Shown one piece after another: positions 1-7,687 of a DNA stretch of 11,852 bases. The first letter of the stretch is position 1, and each line of letters begins with the position of its first letter. Position numbers and translations under genes: made by a program. Origin of the DNA: Methylothermaceae bacterium (GTDB lineage Bacteria > Pseudomonadota > Gammaproteobacteria > Methylococcales > Methylothermaceae); NCBI GenBank assembly GCA_027024125.1, contig JALVSV010000345.1, forward strand, positions 1 through 11,852. The letters run 5' to 3'. Under the pieces are notes generated by a model that was given only the letters and a program-made list of their open reading frames with translations, was not told where the DNA came from and ran no database searches.

Positions 1-436
1 GAAGAAGGAGCCACCACCACCCAAACCCACATTGGTGGCGCCCAATCGCTCCATTCCCCAACCCAATCTGGATATCGACATGCCCCTGCTCGACATCCCC
101 CTTTCGACCAGCCTGAATGGTTCGTTATTGACCGGGATCGAGATAGCCCAGGGAATTGCTCCCTCCAGCCGGGTCACTCCTTTGGTCAGGATCCCCCCTC
201 GTTATCCTTTGAATGCCAGGCGCCGCAGGATCGAGGGTTGGGTCAAACTGGAATTCACCATCACCAAGGAAGGATCGGTCAAGGATATCAGGGTAGTCGA
301 AGCCCATCCCCGCAATGTGTTCGACCAGGCGGCCACCCGAGCCATCGCTCGTTGGAAGTTCAAACCTCTGATCGTCAATGGACGACCAACAGAACAACGG
401 GCGGTGCAGATCTTGGAATTCAAGCTGCGAAAGTGA
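1..436 (+). CDS. tonB: TonB-family energy transducer, C-terminal part (5' end outside window)
   Basis: The reading frame is open from base 2, so the start lies outside the window. The first visible codons encode KKEPPPPKPT, a Lys/Pro-rich stretch typical of the periplasm-spanning linker of TonB. About 55 residues of low-complexity linker follow. The C-terminal roughly 85 residues match the TonB C-terminal domain pattern: a YPLNARRRRIEGWV segment, a beta strand (KLEFTITKEGSV), the FDQAATRAIARWKFKP helix-turn, and a terminal strand ending LEFKLRK. TonB proteins carry energy from an inner-membrane ExbB/ExbD motor to TonB-dependent outer-membrane receptors; that is family knowledge, and exbB/exbD would lie to the left of this window. 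A TPR gene follows with a 1-nt overlap, an arrangement known from TonB2-type (TtpC-ExbB2-ExbD2-TonB2-TPR) clusters. The TTG at 32 is not taken as a start because the linker continues upstream of it. Confidence 0.9.
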   Translation, partial: KKEPPPPKPTLVAPNRSIPQPNLDIDMPLLDIPLSTSLNGSLLTGIEIAQGIAPSSRVTPLVRIPPRYPLNARRRRIEGWVKLEFTITKEGSVKDIRVVEAHPRNVFDQAATRAIARWKFKPLIVNGRPTEQRAVQILEFKLRK

Positions 437-1629
437 TGATGCGCCGCAATCTGTTCCTACTGTGTTTTTTGTGCCTGGTTGCAACGAACAACTTCGCTGC
501 AACCACCCTGTCTCCGCAGACCTTCAAGGTACTGCAACAGATAGAACAATTGCTCGACAGGAAAGCCTATGGCGATGCCATTGCAAAAACGAAAAAACAG
601 TTGGAAAGCGTCTCCGTTCCTTTGGAAAAATCCTTGCTGCTACACGCCCTTGCTTCTGCATACGTGCTACAGGGGAAACATCTCCAGGCATCCAAAGCCC
701 TGGAACAAGCATTGGCGACCGGCGCCCTGCCTGAAACTCAACGCGCTCAGGTTCTATACACCCTGGGACAACTGTACCTGGGACTGGATCAACCCGGAAA
801 AGCCGTCAAAGCATTGGAACAGTGGTTACAATCAGCACCCAGGGTTCAACCCCAGGATCGGGTAATGCTCGCCCAGGCTTATGCTCAACTCAAACACTAT
901 CGAAAAGCCCTCAGGCAAATCAACCGGGCATTACAGGAAACCAACCAACCTCAAGAGGAATGGATAGCGTTGAGACTGGCAATCCACTATCAATTGAAAA
1001 ATTATCAGGCAGCCGCAGCCGACGCCAAGACATTGATCCGTTTACATCCTGATCGGGAAAGATTCTGGCAACAACTGGTCGGTCTCTATCAATTAGCCGG
1101 TCACCCAATGACTGCGACAGCTGCCATGGAGCTTGAAAGCCACCTTGGTTTACTCGATGAGGAGCGGGAACTACTCAATCTTATCTCCCTGTTGCGAGCC
1201 ATCCATACCCCCTATCTGGCTGCTCTACGGCTAAAAACAGCGATCAATCAACATGAGATCCGTGCAAACTACAAACATCTGGATCTGCTGGCCACCCTAT
1301 GGGCTGAGGCAAGGGAATTCGAACGAGCCATCCAGACTTTGAAACGGGCTGCCAAACTCTCCCATGACAGCAAAATCTGGTTACGTCTTGGGCAATTGTA
1401 TTATGAACAAGAGAAATGGCAGGAAGCCGCCGATGCGCTTAGAACCGCGATCCAACGAGGGAAGCTTGAGAATCCTGGGAAGACCTGGCTGTTGCTCGGT
1501 ACAGTTTATCTGGAACTTGAGCAATGGAAACATTCCCGCCAGGCTTTTCAACAAGCACGGAAATATCCAAAAACCAAACGATTTGCCGACCAATGGCTGA
1601 ACTATCTCGCACATCTGCCGATCACTTGA
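436..1629 (+). CDS. Secreted/periplasmic TPR-repeat protein of a TonB2-type cluster
   Basis: This 397-residue protein starts at ATG 436, which overlaps the tonB stop (TGATG), so translation is probably coupled; ATG 439 is an equally possible start. The N-terminus is a Sec-type signal peptide: MMRRN, a hydrophobic core of about 13 residues, then a likely cleavage after NFA (residue 21). The rest is almost entirely helical, with tetratricopeptide-type helix pairs at roughly residues 66-99, 104-137, 140-170, 174-205, 280-310, 313-343 and 348-378, showing the usual small and aromatic spacing (for example LGQLYLGLDQPGKAVKALEQ). The middle part, about 210-280, is less regular. TPR units bind peptides or partner proteins. 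In Vibrio-like TonB2 systems a TPR protein sits directly after tonB and is thought to assist the transducer. A similar periplasmic adaptor role is inferred here from position only. Confidence 0.85.
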   Translation: MMRRNLFLLCFLCLVATNNFAATTLSPQTFKVLQQIEQLLDRKAYGDAIAKTKKQLESVSVPLEKSLLLHALASAYVLQGKHLQASKALEQALATGALPETQRAQVLYTLGQLYLGLDQPGKAVKALEQWLQSAPRVQPQDRVMLAQAYAQLKHYRKALRQINRALQETNQPQEEWIALRLAIHYQLKNYQAAAADAKTLIRLHPDRERFWQQLVGLYQLAGHPMTATAAMELESHLGLLDEERELLNLISLLRAIHTPYLAALRLKTAINQHEIRANYKHLDLLATLWAEAREFERAIQTLKRAAKLSHDSKIWLRLGQLYYEQEKWQEAADALRTAIQRGKLENPGKTWLLLGTVYLELEQWKHSRQAFQQARKYPKTKRFADQWLNYLAHLPIT

Positions 1630-2297
1630 AACGTCATATCCAAAGTTTTGTGCGGCGGGAAGGAAGACTCACCCCTGCCCAGAAACGCGCGTTGCTGACA
1701 CTATGGCACGTCTACGGTCTTGGTACGGAAGAAGAATTTGATGCCGACCAAGCCTTCCCCAGAAAGGCGCCTGTCATATTGGAAATTGGCTTCGGTGATG
1801 GCGGAAACCTTGCTGAGATGGCATTGTCCCATCCCGAATTCAACTTTCTGGGTATCGAAGTGCATCGACCAGGGATCGGCCACTTGTTGCAGGCCCTGGA
1901 CAAAAACCGGCTATCGAATGTACGCGTTTTCTGCCTGGATGCCGTGGAAGTCTTGAAAAAATTGATTCGAGATCATTCGTTACAACGAATCAACATCTTT
2001 TTTCCCGATCCCTGGCCCAAAAAACGCCATCATAAACGCCGCCTGATCCAGCCGGATTTTGTCACCCTGATGGCAAAGAAACTCTTGCCCGGGGGTATTC
2101 TTCATTTGGCGACGGACTGGCCTGAGTATGCCCAAGCCATGCAAGACGCAATCGCCACCTGTCCACAACTGCACCCTATTCAAGCTTCGATTGTTTTCCC
2201 CCCTCGCTGCATCACAAAGTACGAAATCAGGGGCCAACGCTTAGGTCATGTGGTGACCGACCTGACTTACATCAACCATGTTGACTCATGTTTATGA
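1593..2297 (+). CDS. trmB: tRNA (guanine-N7-)-methyltransferase TrmB
   Basis: The product (234 aa) uses SAM to methylate N7 of G46 in the variable loop of tRNAs in the cytoplasm. It aligns end to end from memory with E. coli TrmB. It has the N-terminal RRxGRLTPAQ segment (residues 21-30), the SAM-binding loop EIGFGDG (64-70), GIEVHRPG (87-94), the DAVEVL segment (116-121), the signature FFPDPWPKKRHHKRR (136-150) and the C-terminal TKYEIRGQRLGH (208-219). The ATG at 1593 is chosen because it leaves a normal-length N-terminus before the conserved RREGR block. The open frame continues upstream to 1524, but only over the TPR gene's coding sequence. The gene overlaps the end of the TPR gene by 37 nt with no clear Shine-Dalgarno, so expression may depend on upstream translation. 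Its stop overlaps the convergent dynamin-like gene by 6 bp. Confidence 0.96.
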   Translation: MAELSRTSADHLKRHIQSFVRREGRLTPAQKRALLTLWHVYGLGTEEEFDADQAFPRKAPVILEIGFGDGGNLAEMALSHPEFNFLGIEVHRPGIGHLLQALDKNRLSNVRVFCLDAVEVLKKLIRDHSLQRINIFFPDPWPKKRHHKRRLIQPDFVTLMAKKLLPGGILHLATDWPEYAQAMQDAIATCPQLHPIQASIVFPPRCITKYEIRGQRLGHVVTDLTYINHVDSCL

Positions 2298-4250
2298 ACA
2301 AGCCGCCATCGGTTCGCGATTCTCCAGTTCTGTTTGCTCTCCCTCATCACCCTTGATGATCGAAAGAATGGACTCCAATTCGCGTTTTTGGACCAATAAC
2401 GGCGCCAACTCTTGTTCCAGCTTTTCCATCTCTTGTTCCAGAGATTCCTTGGATTGGTTGACTTTGCGCAAAACAGAGAGCCGTTGTTCTATGAGCTTCT
2501 TATGTTCTTTGATCTGATGGACCAATGGCGACATGACCACGGAACTCCAGTCAGCGGTCTCCTTGTGTACCTGGTGCAGCATCTTACGCGCCTTGGACAG
2601 GACGGTCACATACAGTTTCTGAATCACCAGATGCTGCTCCATCAATGTCGATGACATACTGGTTCGAAAGGTTTCGCCTTCCTGAAAGAGGTCTTCCAGA
2701 ATGACCTGATAGTCGCGAATGGAATATTCCGGGGGTTTGAGATTACTGTAGCCATGCTCTTGGGCAAAGCGGCGATATATGTCAGCAACCAGTTTTTGAG
2801 TATCTTCCACGACCTGCATGCCCTCGTGCAGTATCGCCGACAAATCATCAAACACGTTTTTCATGGCTTGTTTCATACCAAAGGTAGTGAAACTTGCCTC
2901 CATGGAACGGGTATGATTCTTGATGATCTGATCGACCCTTTTGGGAGCCAGAACATCCAACATTCTTTTAACCTGCATGTTAAAGACGCGGCGACTAGCC
3001 TGAAATTGATCGACGCTCTGCAGATAGCCACTCTGATGGACCCGTGTCTCTTCCATCAATTGCAGAGTCATGTCTTCGTTTTGGGTATCGAGATTCTGTA
3101 ATTCGTCCAATTGATTGCGTAATTGAACGGTCTCAGACGTCACCACTTCGAGTGATTCTGAGATCAGATGGCCAACTCCCTGGGTGATTGTCTGCTGCAT
3201 GATTTCACGACGGCTTTGCAACACGTCTTTGGCCAGATAGTCTTCCAATCTTTCCATTCGGCTTTTTTCCAGCAAGGCCTGATCTTTTTTCACCTTTGCA
3301 AGCAGGGCCTGTTTGGCAGACAAAGGGAAAATCAGATCTTCCTCGACATTGAGGATCTTGGAGGTTTCCCCAACTTGGGCACGAATGGATTGTTCGATAC
3401 TGGCATCGCTTTGCAGATCGTCCCAAAGGGTGTCGATCTTATTCATCACCACAGCCAAGTGCCGCTGTTGAGTACCATTGAGATTACGCACATGATTTTG
3501 CCACATGTCCATATCGCTCTTGGTCACACCGGTGTCAGCAGCCAGTACGAATAGCACCGCGTGGGCATTGGGTAACATGCTCAGGGTCAGTTCCGGTTCC
3601 GAGCCCAAAGCGTTGAGGCCAGGAGTATCCAGGATGACCAAACCATCTTGCAACAGTGGATGGGGGAAACTGATCAAAGCATGGCGCCAGCATGGAATTT
3701 CCACACTTTCAGGTGGAAAATCATCGGCGTGATTCATATCATCGTGATACAGCCCCAAACGTTTGGCCTCTTCCAGACTCACCCGCTTGACTGCCACCAG
3801 CTCTTGAAACGCCTCCTGCATCTGGATGGAAGAGTCCGGATCCAAGTCAATATGCAACCATTGTTCGGGCTTGTCTTTGTATTCAGTCAACGAGACATCG
3901 TCCAGACGGGTCTCGATTTTCAACAGCCGAATATAACTTCCATTGTCCTTGTCGCAAAAAATCTCTGTAGGGCACATGGTCGTACGGCCAGGCGTGGATG
4001 GTAAAAGTCGCACACCTGTCTCGGCAAAAAACAGGGAATTAATCAATTCGGTCTTGCCGCGTGAGAACTCCGCCACGAAAGCGATGGTCATTTGTTCGGA
4101 ATTCAGGCTTCTTCGCATCCCCAAAATCAGCTCTTCCACCTCGGTGGTGTTGAGATCATATTTCTTGAGCCACGAATGATACTGTTCGATCGCTTCGACC
4201 AGACGGTTTTTCCACTGTCCGTAGGCTTGCAGCTGTTGCTGAAAGTGCAT
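2292..4250 (-). CDS. Dynamin-family large GTPase (bacterial dynamin-like protein)
   Basis: This is a large GTPase (652 aa from ATG 4250). Counting from that ATG, the G domain shows G1 at 60-67 (AEFSRGKT, followed by ELINSLFF), a Thr-rich switch I in STPGRTTMCPTEI (about 85-97), G3 DTPG (208-211, within LVILDTPGLNALG) and G4 NKID (270-273). After the G domain the protein is long and helical, ending in a charged heptad-rich coiled coil at about 577-633 and a polar tail. I see no hydrophobic transmembrane or paddle-like segment, so stable membrane insertion is not evident. The ATG at 4250 is preferred because GGAG lies 9 nt upstream; ATG 4259 and TTG 4268 are in frame but poorly spaced. Bacterial dynamins act in membrane fission, fusion or repair, and some act in phage defence; the role here is unknown. 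It lies downstream of the atp operon in the same direction, behind a likely terminator. Confidence 0.88.
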   Translation of the reverse strand: MHFQQQLQAYGQWKNRLVEAIEQYHSWLKKYDLNTTEVEELILGMRRSLNSEQMTIAFVAEFSRGKTELINSLFFAETGVRLLPSTPGRTTMCPTEIFCDKDNGSYIRLLKIETRLDDVSLTEYKDKPEQWLHIDLDPDSSIQMQEAFQELVAVKRVSLEEAKRLGLYHDDMNHADDFPPESVEIPCWRHALISFPHPLLQDGLVILDTPGLNALGSEPELTLSMLPNAHAVLFVLAADTGVTKSDMDMWQNHVRNLNGTQQRHLAVVMNKIDTLWDDLQSDASIEQSIRAQVGETSKILNVEEDLIFPLSAKQALLAKVKKDQALLEKSRMERLEDYLAKDVLQSRREIMQQTITQGVGHLISESLEVVTSETVQLRNQLDELQNLDTQNEDMTLQLMEETRVHQSGYLQSVDQFQASRRVFNMQVKRMLDVLAPKRVDQIIKNHTRSMEASFTTFGMKQAMKNVFDDLSAILHEGMQVVEDTQKLVADIYRRFAQEHGYSNLKPPEYSIRDYQVILEDLFQEGETFRTSMSSTLMEQHLVIQKLYVTVLSKARKMLHQVHKETADWSSVVMSPLVHQIKEHKKLIEQRLSVLRKVNQSKESLEQEMEKLEQELAPLLVQKRELESILSIIKGDEGEQTELENREPMAACS

Positions 4251-4300
4251 TTTACTCATCTCCGGCAAAACGACTGGTTTGATTAAGTCATCCCGCTACT

Positions 4301-4322
4301 GGGCTTACATGAAGTGTAGCCC
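4301..4322. repeat. Inverted repeat (small hairpin) in the atpA-dynamin gap
   Basis: GGGCT-T-ACA and TGT-AGCCC form an 8-bp stem with one bulged base and a loop of about five bases (TGAAG on the + strand). It lies between the likely atp terminator and the start of the dynamin-like gene. On the - strand it would fall in the leader of that gene's transcript or just downstream of the terminator. It has no U-tract on its 3' side in the - direction, so I do not call it a terminator. It could be a leader structure or an operator, or chance. Confidence 0.4.
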
Positions 4323-4323
4323 A

Positions 4324-4356
4324 AAAATCATGGAGGTCAGGTCGACCCATGATTTT
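4324..4356 (-). terminator. Likely intrinsic terminator of the atp operon (symmetrical, possibly bidirectional)
   Basis: A perfect 10-bp inverted repeat (AAAATCATGG / CCATGATTTT) flanks a 13-base centre that adds a GGTC/GACC pairing. On the - strand the stem ends in a run of five T followed by GG, the form of a Rho-independent terminator. The flanking A and T tracts make it symmetrical, so it could stop transcription from either side. It begins about 95 bases after the atpA stop and precedes the dynamin-like gene, so it most simply marks the end of the atp transcript. The stem is AT-rich at its base, so efficiency is uncertain. Confidence 0.65.
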
Positions 4357-4450
4357 CCATTAACCAGCTCACAAAATCGCGGCTAGAATGGTTGGTGTCA
4401 AAGAGATCGCCGTTGCCCCTGTTGCGATCGGACACCAGAATACCGAACTG
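4357..4450. other. Non-coding gap after atpA where atpG would be expected
   Basis: This is the first part of the 200-bp gap between atpA and the dynamin-like gene; the remainder is the two hairpins and the dynamin leader. N-type ATPase operons normally end atpA-atpG, but no gamma-subunit coding sequence can fit here (gamma is about 290 residues). Read in the atpA frame past its TGA, the DNA stays open for 36 codons to a second TGA at 4337-4339. The resulting peptide, including SDRNRGNGDLFDTNH, does not resemble either end of a gamma subunit as I know them. It may be a remnant of another gene left at a rearrangement junction, or chance. Confidence 0.6.
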
Positions 4451-5965
4451 TCAGGATAATTCTCCTATCGCGACTTCCGCCAGATGAGACAAAGCTTCCA
4501 GATCACTGGAAGTAAGCGGTTCTCCATCCTCGATCCGCCTGATCAATGCCGGCTGCGACTGCAATTTTTCCCGGATACGTCGTTCGGCCGGTCTGACCTC
4601 TGCCACGGGCAGCGAATCAAACAGGCCCAGGTTAAGGGCCAACAATACGGCGACCTGCTGTGCCGGTGTCAAAGCATCCCCTTCATCCTGTTTGAGCAGC
4701 TCCCGCACCCGTCTACCCCGTTCGATGGCTTCCCGGGTCCTATCATCGAGGCGGGTACCGAAACGAGCGAAAGTCTCCAGTTCCTCATACTGGGCATACG
4801 CCAGTTTCAACTGACCGGCCACTTCCCTGTACGCGGGTAATTGCGCCTTTCCACCTACCCGTGACACGGATTTCCCAACATCCACCGCCGGCATTTCCCC
4901 CCGCTGAAAGCGTTCGGGAGACAGATACAGTTGCCCATCGGTAATGGAGATCAAATTGGTGGGAATATAGGCAGAGATATTCTGTGCCTGGGTCTCGGCA
5001 ATTGGCAAGGCCGTGAGGCTTCCACCACCGCTCGCCTGATTGAGTTGGGTGGCCCGTTCGAGCAACCTGGAATGGAGATAAAAAACGTCGCCAGGATAGG
5101 CCTCGCGGCCAGGTGGCCGTCGCAACAGCAGGGACAGCTCCCGGTAGGCATCGGCATGACGGGAAAGGTCGTCGTAGACCAGAAGCACGTCCCGACCCTG
5201 ACTCATGAACCATTCGCCCACAGTGGTGGCTGCATAAGGAGCCATAAATTGGAGTCCTGCAGGACAGTCACCGGTGGCACTGACAACGATACAGTACTTC
5301 ATCGCATCGCCTTCACGCAATCTGGCAATCACCCTCGCTACAGACTGGGCCCGCTGACCGATGGCACAGTAGATACAAATCACCTCCTGATCGTGCTGAT
5401 TGAGGATAGTGTCCACAGCCAAGGTGGTCTTGCCGGTCTGACGATCCCCCAGAATCAACTCACGTTGCCCTCTGCCGATGGGAACCAGAGCATCGATTAC
5501 CTTAATGCCGGTCTGGAGCGGGACTTCCACTGGGGCTCTGTCCATGATCGGGGGGGCTGCGCGTTCAACCGGCCAGCGTTCGAGGGCATCGAGAGGCTCT
5601 TCCTCATCCAGAGGACGCCCCAAGGGGTCGATGATCCTTCCCAGGAGTTCAGCACCGACAGGAATATCCAGGACCCGGTGACAGCGGAAGACCTTGTCGT
5701 CTATCCCGAGTCTCTCTTCCGGATCCAGCATCACCGCACCCACGGCACCAGGATCGAGATTCAACGCCACTGCGTAGGTTTCTCCCGGCAATCTCAGCAC
5801 TTCCATCGTCTTGACTCCAGGCAAACCGCACAATCTGACCACCCCATTTTCAATCCCCAGAATATGCCCTATTTCATGTGGTTTTAAATCATATCGAAAA
5901 GAGGATAATGCGCTTCGGAGCAGCTCTGCGCTCTCCTCCAGTAACAGATGACGCAAGGGGGTCAT
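4451..5965 (-). CDS. atpA: N-type ATPase F1 alpha subunit
   Basis: This is the alpha subunit (504 aa) of the alternate N-type rotary ATPase; it holds the non-catalytic nucleotide sites in the alpha3beta3 head. Visible features are the N-terminal beta-barrel (about 30-95), the PLGRPLD linker (114-120), Walker A GDRQTGKT (173-180), Walker B LLVYDDLS (261-268), the [21 protein letters not shown] block (280-300) and SVSRVGG (366-372), whose Arg369 corresponds to the arginine finger reaching into the beta catalytic site. The C-terminal helical domain is complete. The start ATG overlaps the atpF stop by 4 nt (ATGA), and no good Shine-Dalgarno is visible, so translation is probably coupled. The N-terminus is short and non-standard compared with E. 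coli AtpA, as in N-type alphas. It is the last gene of the operon here, where atpG would normally follow. Confidence 0.96.
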   Translation of the reverse strand: MTPLRHLLLEESAELLRSALSSFRYDLKPHEIGHILGIENGVVRLCGLPGVKTMEVLRLPGETYAVALNLDPGAVGAVMLDPEERLGIDDKVFRCHRVLDIPVGAELLGRIIDPLGRPLDEEEPLDALERWPVERAAPPIMDRAPVEVPLQTGIKVIDALVPIGRGQRELILGDRQTGKTTLAVDTILNQHDQEVICIYCAIGQRAQSVARVIARLREGDAMKYCIVVSATGDCPAGLQFMAPYAATTVGEWFMSQGRDVLLVYDDLSRHADAYRELSLLLRRPPGREAYPGDVFYLHSRLLERATQLNQASGGGSLTALPIAETQAQNISAYIPTNLISITDGQLYLSPERFQRGEMPAVDVGKSVSRVGGKAQLPAYREVAGQLKLAYAQYEELETFARFGTRLDDRTREAIERGRRVRELLKQDEGDALTPAQQVAVLLALNLGLFDSLPVAEVRPAERRIREKLQSQPALIRRIEDGEPLTSSDLEALSHLAEVAIGELS

Positions 5966-6708
5966 GGGACAGAACCCGGCAGCACCCTGGACAACGTCGT
6001 TTCAAGTTCTTCCAGATAGGACGCCAGATCCCAATGCCAAATGCGGTCATCAGCTTCCAGGGCAATACCACAAATCAATTCAGGTCGGCACTCGAAGGAG
6101 ATGTCCAGGGATGGATCGAAGGACTTTAGAGTCCGTTCGATTTTGATCCTGTCGTCAGTTTCCAGCGGAAAGGCAGTCATGACCTGACATCTGTCACCAG
6201 TGCGCAGTAGCGCCTTTTTGTCATCGGGCAGAGTGTTCAACCTCTCGAGAAAAGCATCGATGACGCATTGTTCCAGGGTTTTAGCCGCAAGGTCGGCAAA
6301 TGCCCTGCGACCAAGATCGACCAATTGTTCCGCTAGCAGGGATTTGAGTTCACGCAGAAGTACGGCTTGTTCGCGAGCCAGATCCTGCAGCCACTCCAGG
6401 CGTTTTTGCTCCACTTCCAGTCTGACTTTGTCAAGCAACGCTTGACGCTCACTCTCTACCTCTCGTTTCGCCTGTTCCAGCAGACTTTGGCGTTCCCTTT
6501 CCAAGGACTCCAGCTTGTCGCGATAAGTGGCAGTCAGGTGCTCCCCCTGGCGTTTGAGTTCCCTGGCCTGCGCAAGTTGGCTTTCGATATAACGCTGTCT
6601 TGCCTCCATGGTGGAGACAATGGGGCGATAGAGAAACCGCTTAAGGAGTGCGATCAGAATCAGAAAGTTGACGATCTGGGCAGCGACCGTGAGCCAGTCC
6701 ACCTGCAC
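5962..6708 (-). CDS. atpF: N-type ATPase Fo subunit b with delta-like C-terminal domain
   Basis: This is the peripheral stalk subunit (248 aa from GTG 6708). Residues 2-27 form one membrane helix ([20 protein letters not shown]), followed by RFLYRPI and a long charged helix rich in Glu, Arg, Lys and Gln (about 34-135). The last part, about 170-240, reads like the C-terminal domain of the delta/OSCP subunit: [14 protein letters not shown], then [16 protein letters not shown], then a final amphipathic helix. N-type operons lack a separate delta gene and encode a long b subunit of about 250 residues, so this form is expected of the family. The frame is open to 6783, but those codons lie over atpE and the conserved N-terminus begins with QVDWLTV. 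GTG 6708 is therefore chosen, 2 bases after the atpE stop; the Shine-Dalgarno is weak. Confidence 0.92.
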   Translation of the reverse strand: MQVDWLTVAAQIVNFLILIALLKRFLYRPIVSTMEARQRYIESQLAQARELKRQGEHLTATYRDKLESLERERQSLLEQAKREVESERQALLDKVRLEVEQKRLEWLQDLAREQAVLLRELKSLLAEQLVDLGRRAFADLAAKTLEQCVIDAFLERLNTLPDDKKALLRTGDRCQVMTAFPLETDDRIKIERTLKSFDPSLDISFECRPELICGIALEADDRIWHWDLASYLEELETTLSRVLPGSVP

Positions 6709-6710
6709 CT

Positions 6711-6986
6711 TCAGCTTCCCGCGCGAATGAAATAGTCCCAATAGGGATTGGCAAAAAGCACGATCATGCTGATGACAAAGCAATAAATCGCCGTGGATTC
6801 GACCATTGCCAAGCCCACAAACAGCGTTCGGGTGATGGTGTTGGTCTCATCCGGTTGTTGGGCAATGGCCGCGAGCGCTTGTGCCACAGCCCTCCCTTCT
6901 CCCAAAGCGGGACCAATGGCGCCCAATCCCATAGTGAGTCCAGCGGTAAAGATGGATACGACGGCGATCAGGGTTTCCGCAGTCAT
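6711..6986 (-). CDS. atpE: N-type ATPase Fo subunit c (rotor ring proteolipid)
   Basis: This is a two-helix c subunit (91 aa from ATG 6986) forming the ion-carrying rotor ring. Helix 1 carries GAIGPALGEGRAVAQAL, the polar loop is QQPDETN, and helix 2 carries VGLAMVESTAIY and ends LFANP. Glu63 in helix 2 is the ion carboxylate, followed by Ser64 and Thr65. Glu30 in helix 1 sits where Na+-type c subunits such as Ilyobacter have Gln32. The EST triad resembles Na+-binding rings, but the second carboxylate means coupling to Na+ or H+ cannot be decided by eye. The start overlaps the atpB stop as TGATG, with GGAGG seven bases upstream; the GTG at 6989 is a less likely start. The ring size is not deducible from sequence. 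Confidence 0.95.
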   Translation of the reverse strand: MTAETLIAVVSIFTAGLTMGLGAIGPALGEGRAVAQALAAIAQQPDETNTITRTLFVGLAMVESTAIYCFVISMIVLFANPYWDYFIRAGS

Positions 6987-7687
6987 CACATTTCCTCCAT
7001 TTGCTGTTTTTCCAGTCTTTCCCTCTGCACAACGCTGGCCGAGGCAATATAGACCAGTGCCAGAATCGCGAATATATAAGCCTGAATGAACCCGGTCAAC
7101 AACCCCAGAAGCTGCATCACAATGGGAAAAAAGAAAGGCACCAGGGTGATCAATACTGCCCCGATGACCGCACCACTCATGATATTGCCGTAGAGGCGCA
7201 CTGCCAGAGCAAGCGTTCGGGAGAATTCACCGATCACGTTGAAAGGCAACATCAATGGTGTGGGCTCCAAATACTGGCGCAGGTAGTTCTTCAATCCAAC
7301 CTCACCGATACCATAGACAGGCACTGCCACGAAAACGCAAAGTGCAAGAGCGGTGGTGGTGGACAAAGAGGCCATGGGAGGATGAAAGCCCGGGACGATA
7401 ACCAGCAGATTGGACAGGGCAATGAACAGAAACAACGTCCCTACAAACCAAAGATGCTTGTCGGGATCCTGGTGGGTCACATCGCGTATCTGTCCCCGGA
7501 TCACACTGACCAGGGCTTCAAGAAAATTCTGCCAGCGGCCTGGACGTACGGTCACAGTCAACCGCCTGGTCGCCAACCAGGATCCAAGCACCAAAAGTGC
7601 CATGACCATCCAGGTGGATACCAATGTCGCTGTCAGCTTAAATCCTGCCAACGACCAGTAGACAATCTGATCAGGATTGAATTGCAT
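6986..7687 (-). CDS. atpB: N-type ATPase Fo subunit a
   Basis: This is the static ion-channel subunit (233 aa) that faces the c-ring. About five to six hydrophobic segments are visible, at roughly 14-40, 80-100, 108-130, 150-182 and 186-220. The conserved fourth-helix block RTLALAVRLYGNIMSG contains Arg164, the essential arginine that separates the two half-channels. The segment QAYIFAILALVYI near the C-terminus is typical of a subunits. The start ATG lies within the end of atpR (17-nt overlap), and its stop overlaps the atpE start, so it is tightly embedded in the operon. The C-terminal tail is charged (VVQRERLEKQQMEEM). Confidence 0.95.
   Translation of the reverse strand: MQFNPDQIVYWSLAGFKLTATLVSTWMVMALLVLGSWLATRRLTVTVRPGRWQNFLEALVSVIRGQIRDVTHQDPDKHLWFVGTLFLFIALSNLLVIVPGFHPPMASLSTTTALALCVFVAVPVYGIGEVGLKNYLRQYLEPTPLMLPFNVIGEFSRTLALAVRLYGNIMSGAVIGAVLITLVPFFFPIVMQLLGLLTGFIQAYIFAILALVYIASASVVQRERLEKQQMEEM

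Noticed and set aside
32..34. TTG at 32 as the start of a short TonB-like protein
   Set aside because: The frame continues upstream into a Lys/Pro-rich TonB linker, so this is an internal codon of a gene cut by the window edge.
4301..4322. Hairpin considered as a second Rho-independent terminator
   Set aside because: No U-tract follows the stem in the - strand direction. The A-run beside it belongs to the neighbouring, stronger hairpin.
4451..4453. atpA TGA considered as a readthrough or selenocysteine codon because the frame stays open for 36 codons
   Set aside because: The alpha subunit is already full length at this stop, the extension resembles nothing in alpha subunits, and the only nearby hairpin is terminator-like and includes the second stop.
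4931..5887. 318-codon open frame on the + strand opposite atpA
   Set aside because: It lies wholly antisense to a fully conserved alpha-subunit gene, and its translation shows no domain pattern. It is a shadow of GC-rich codon structure.
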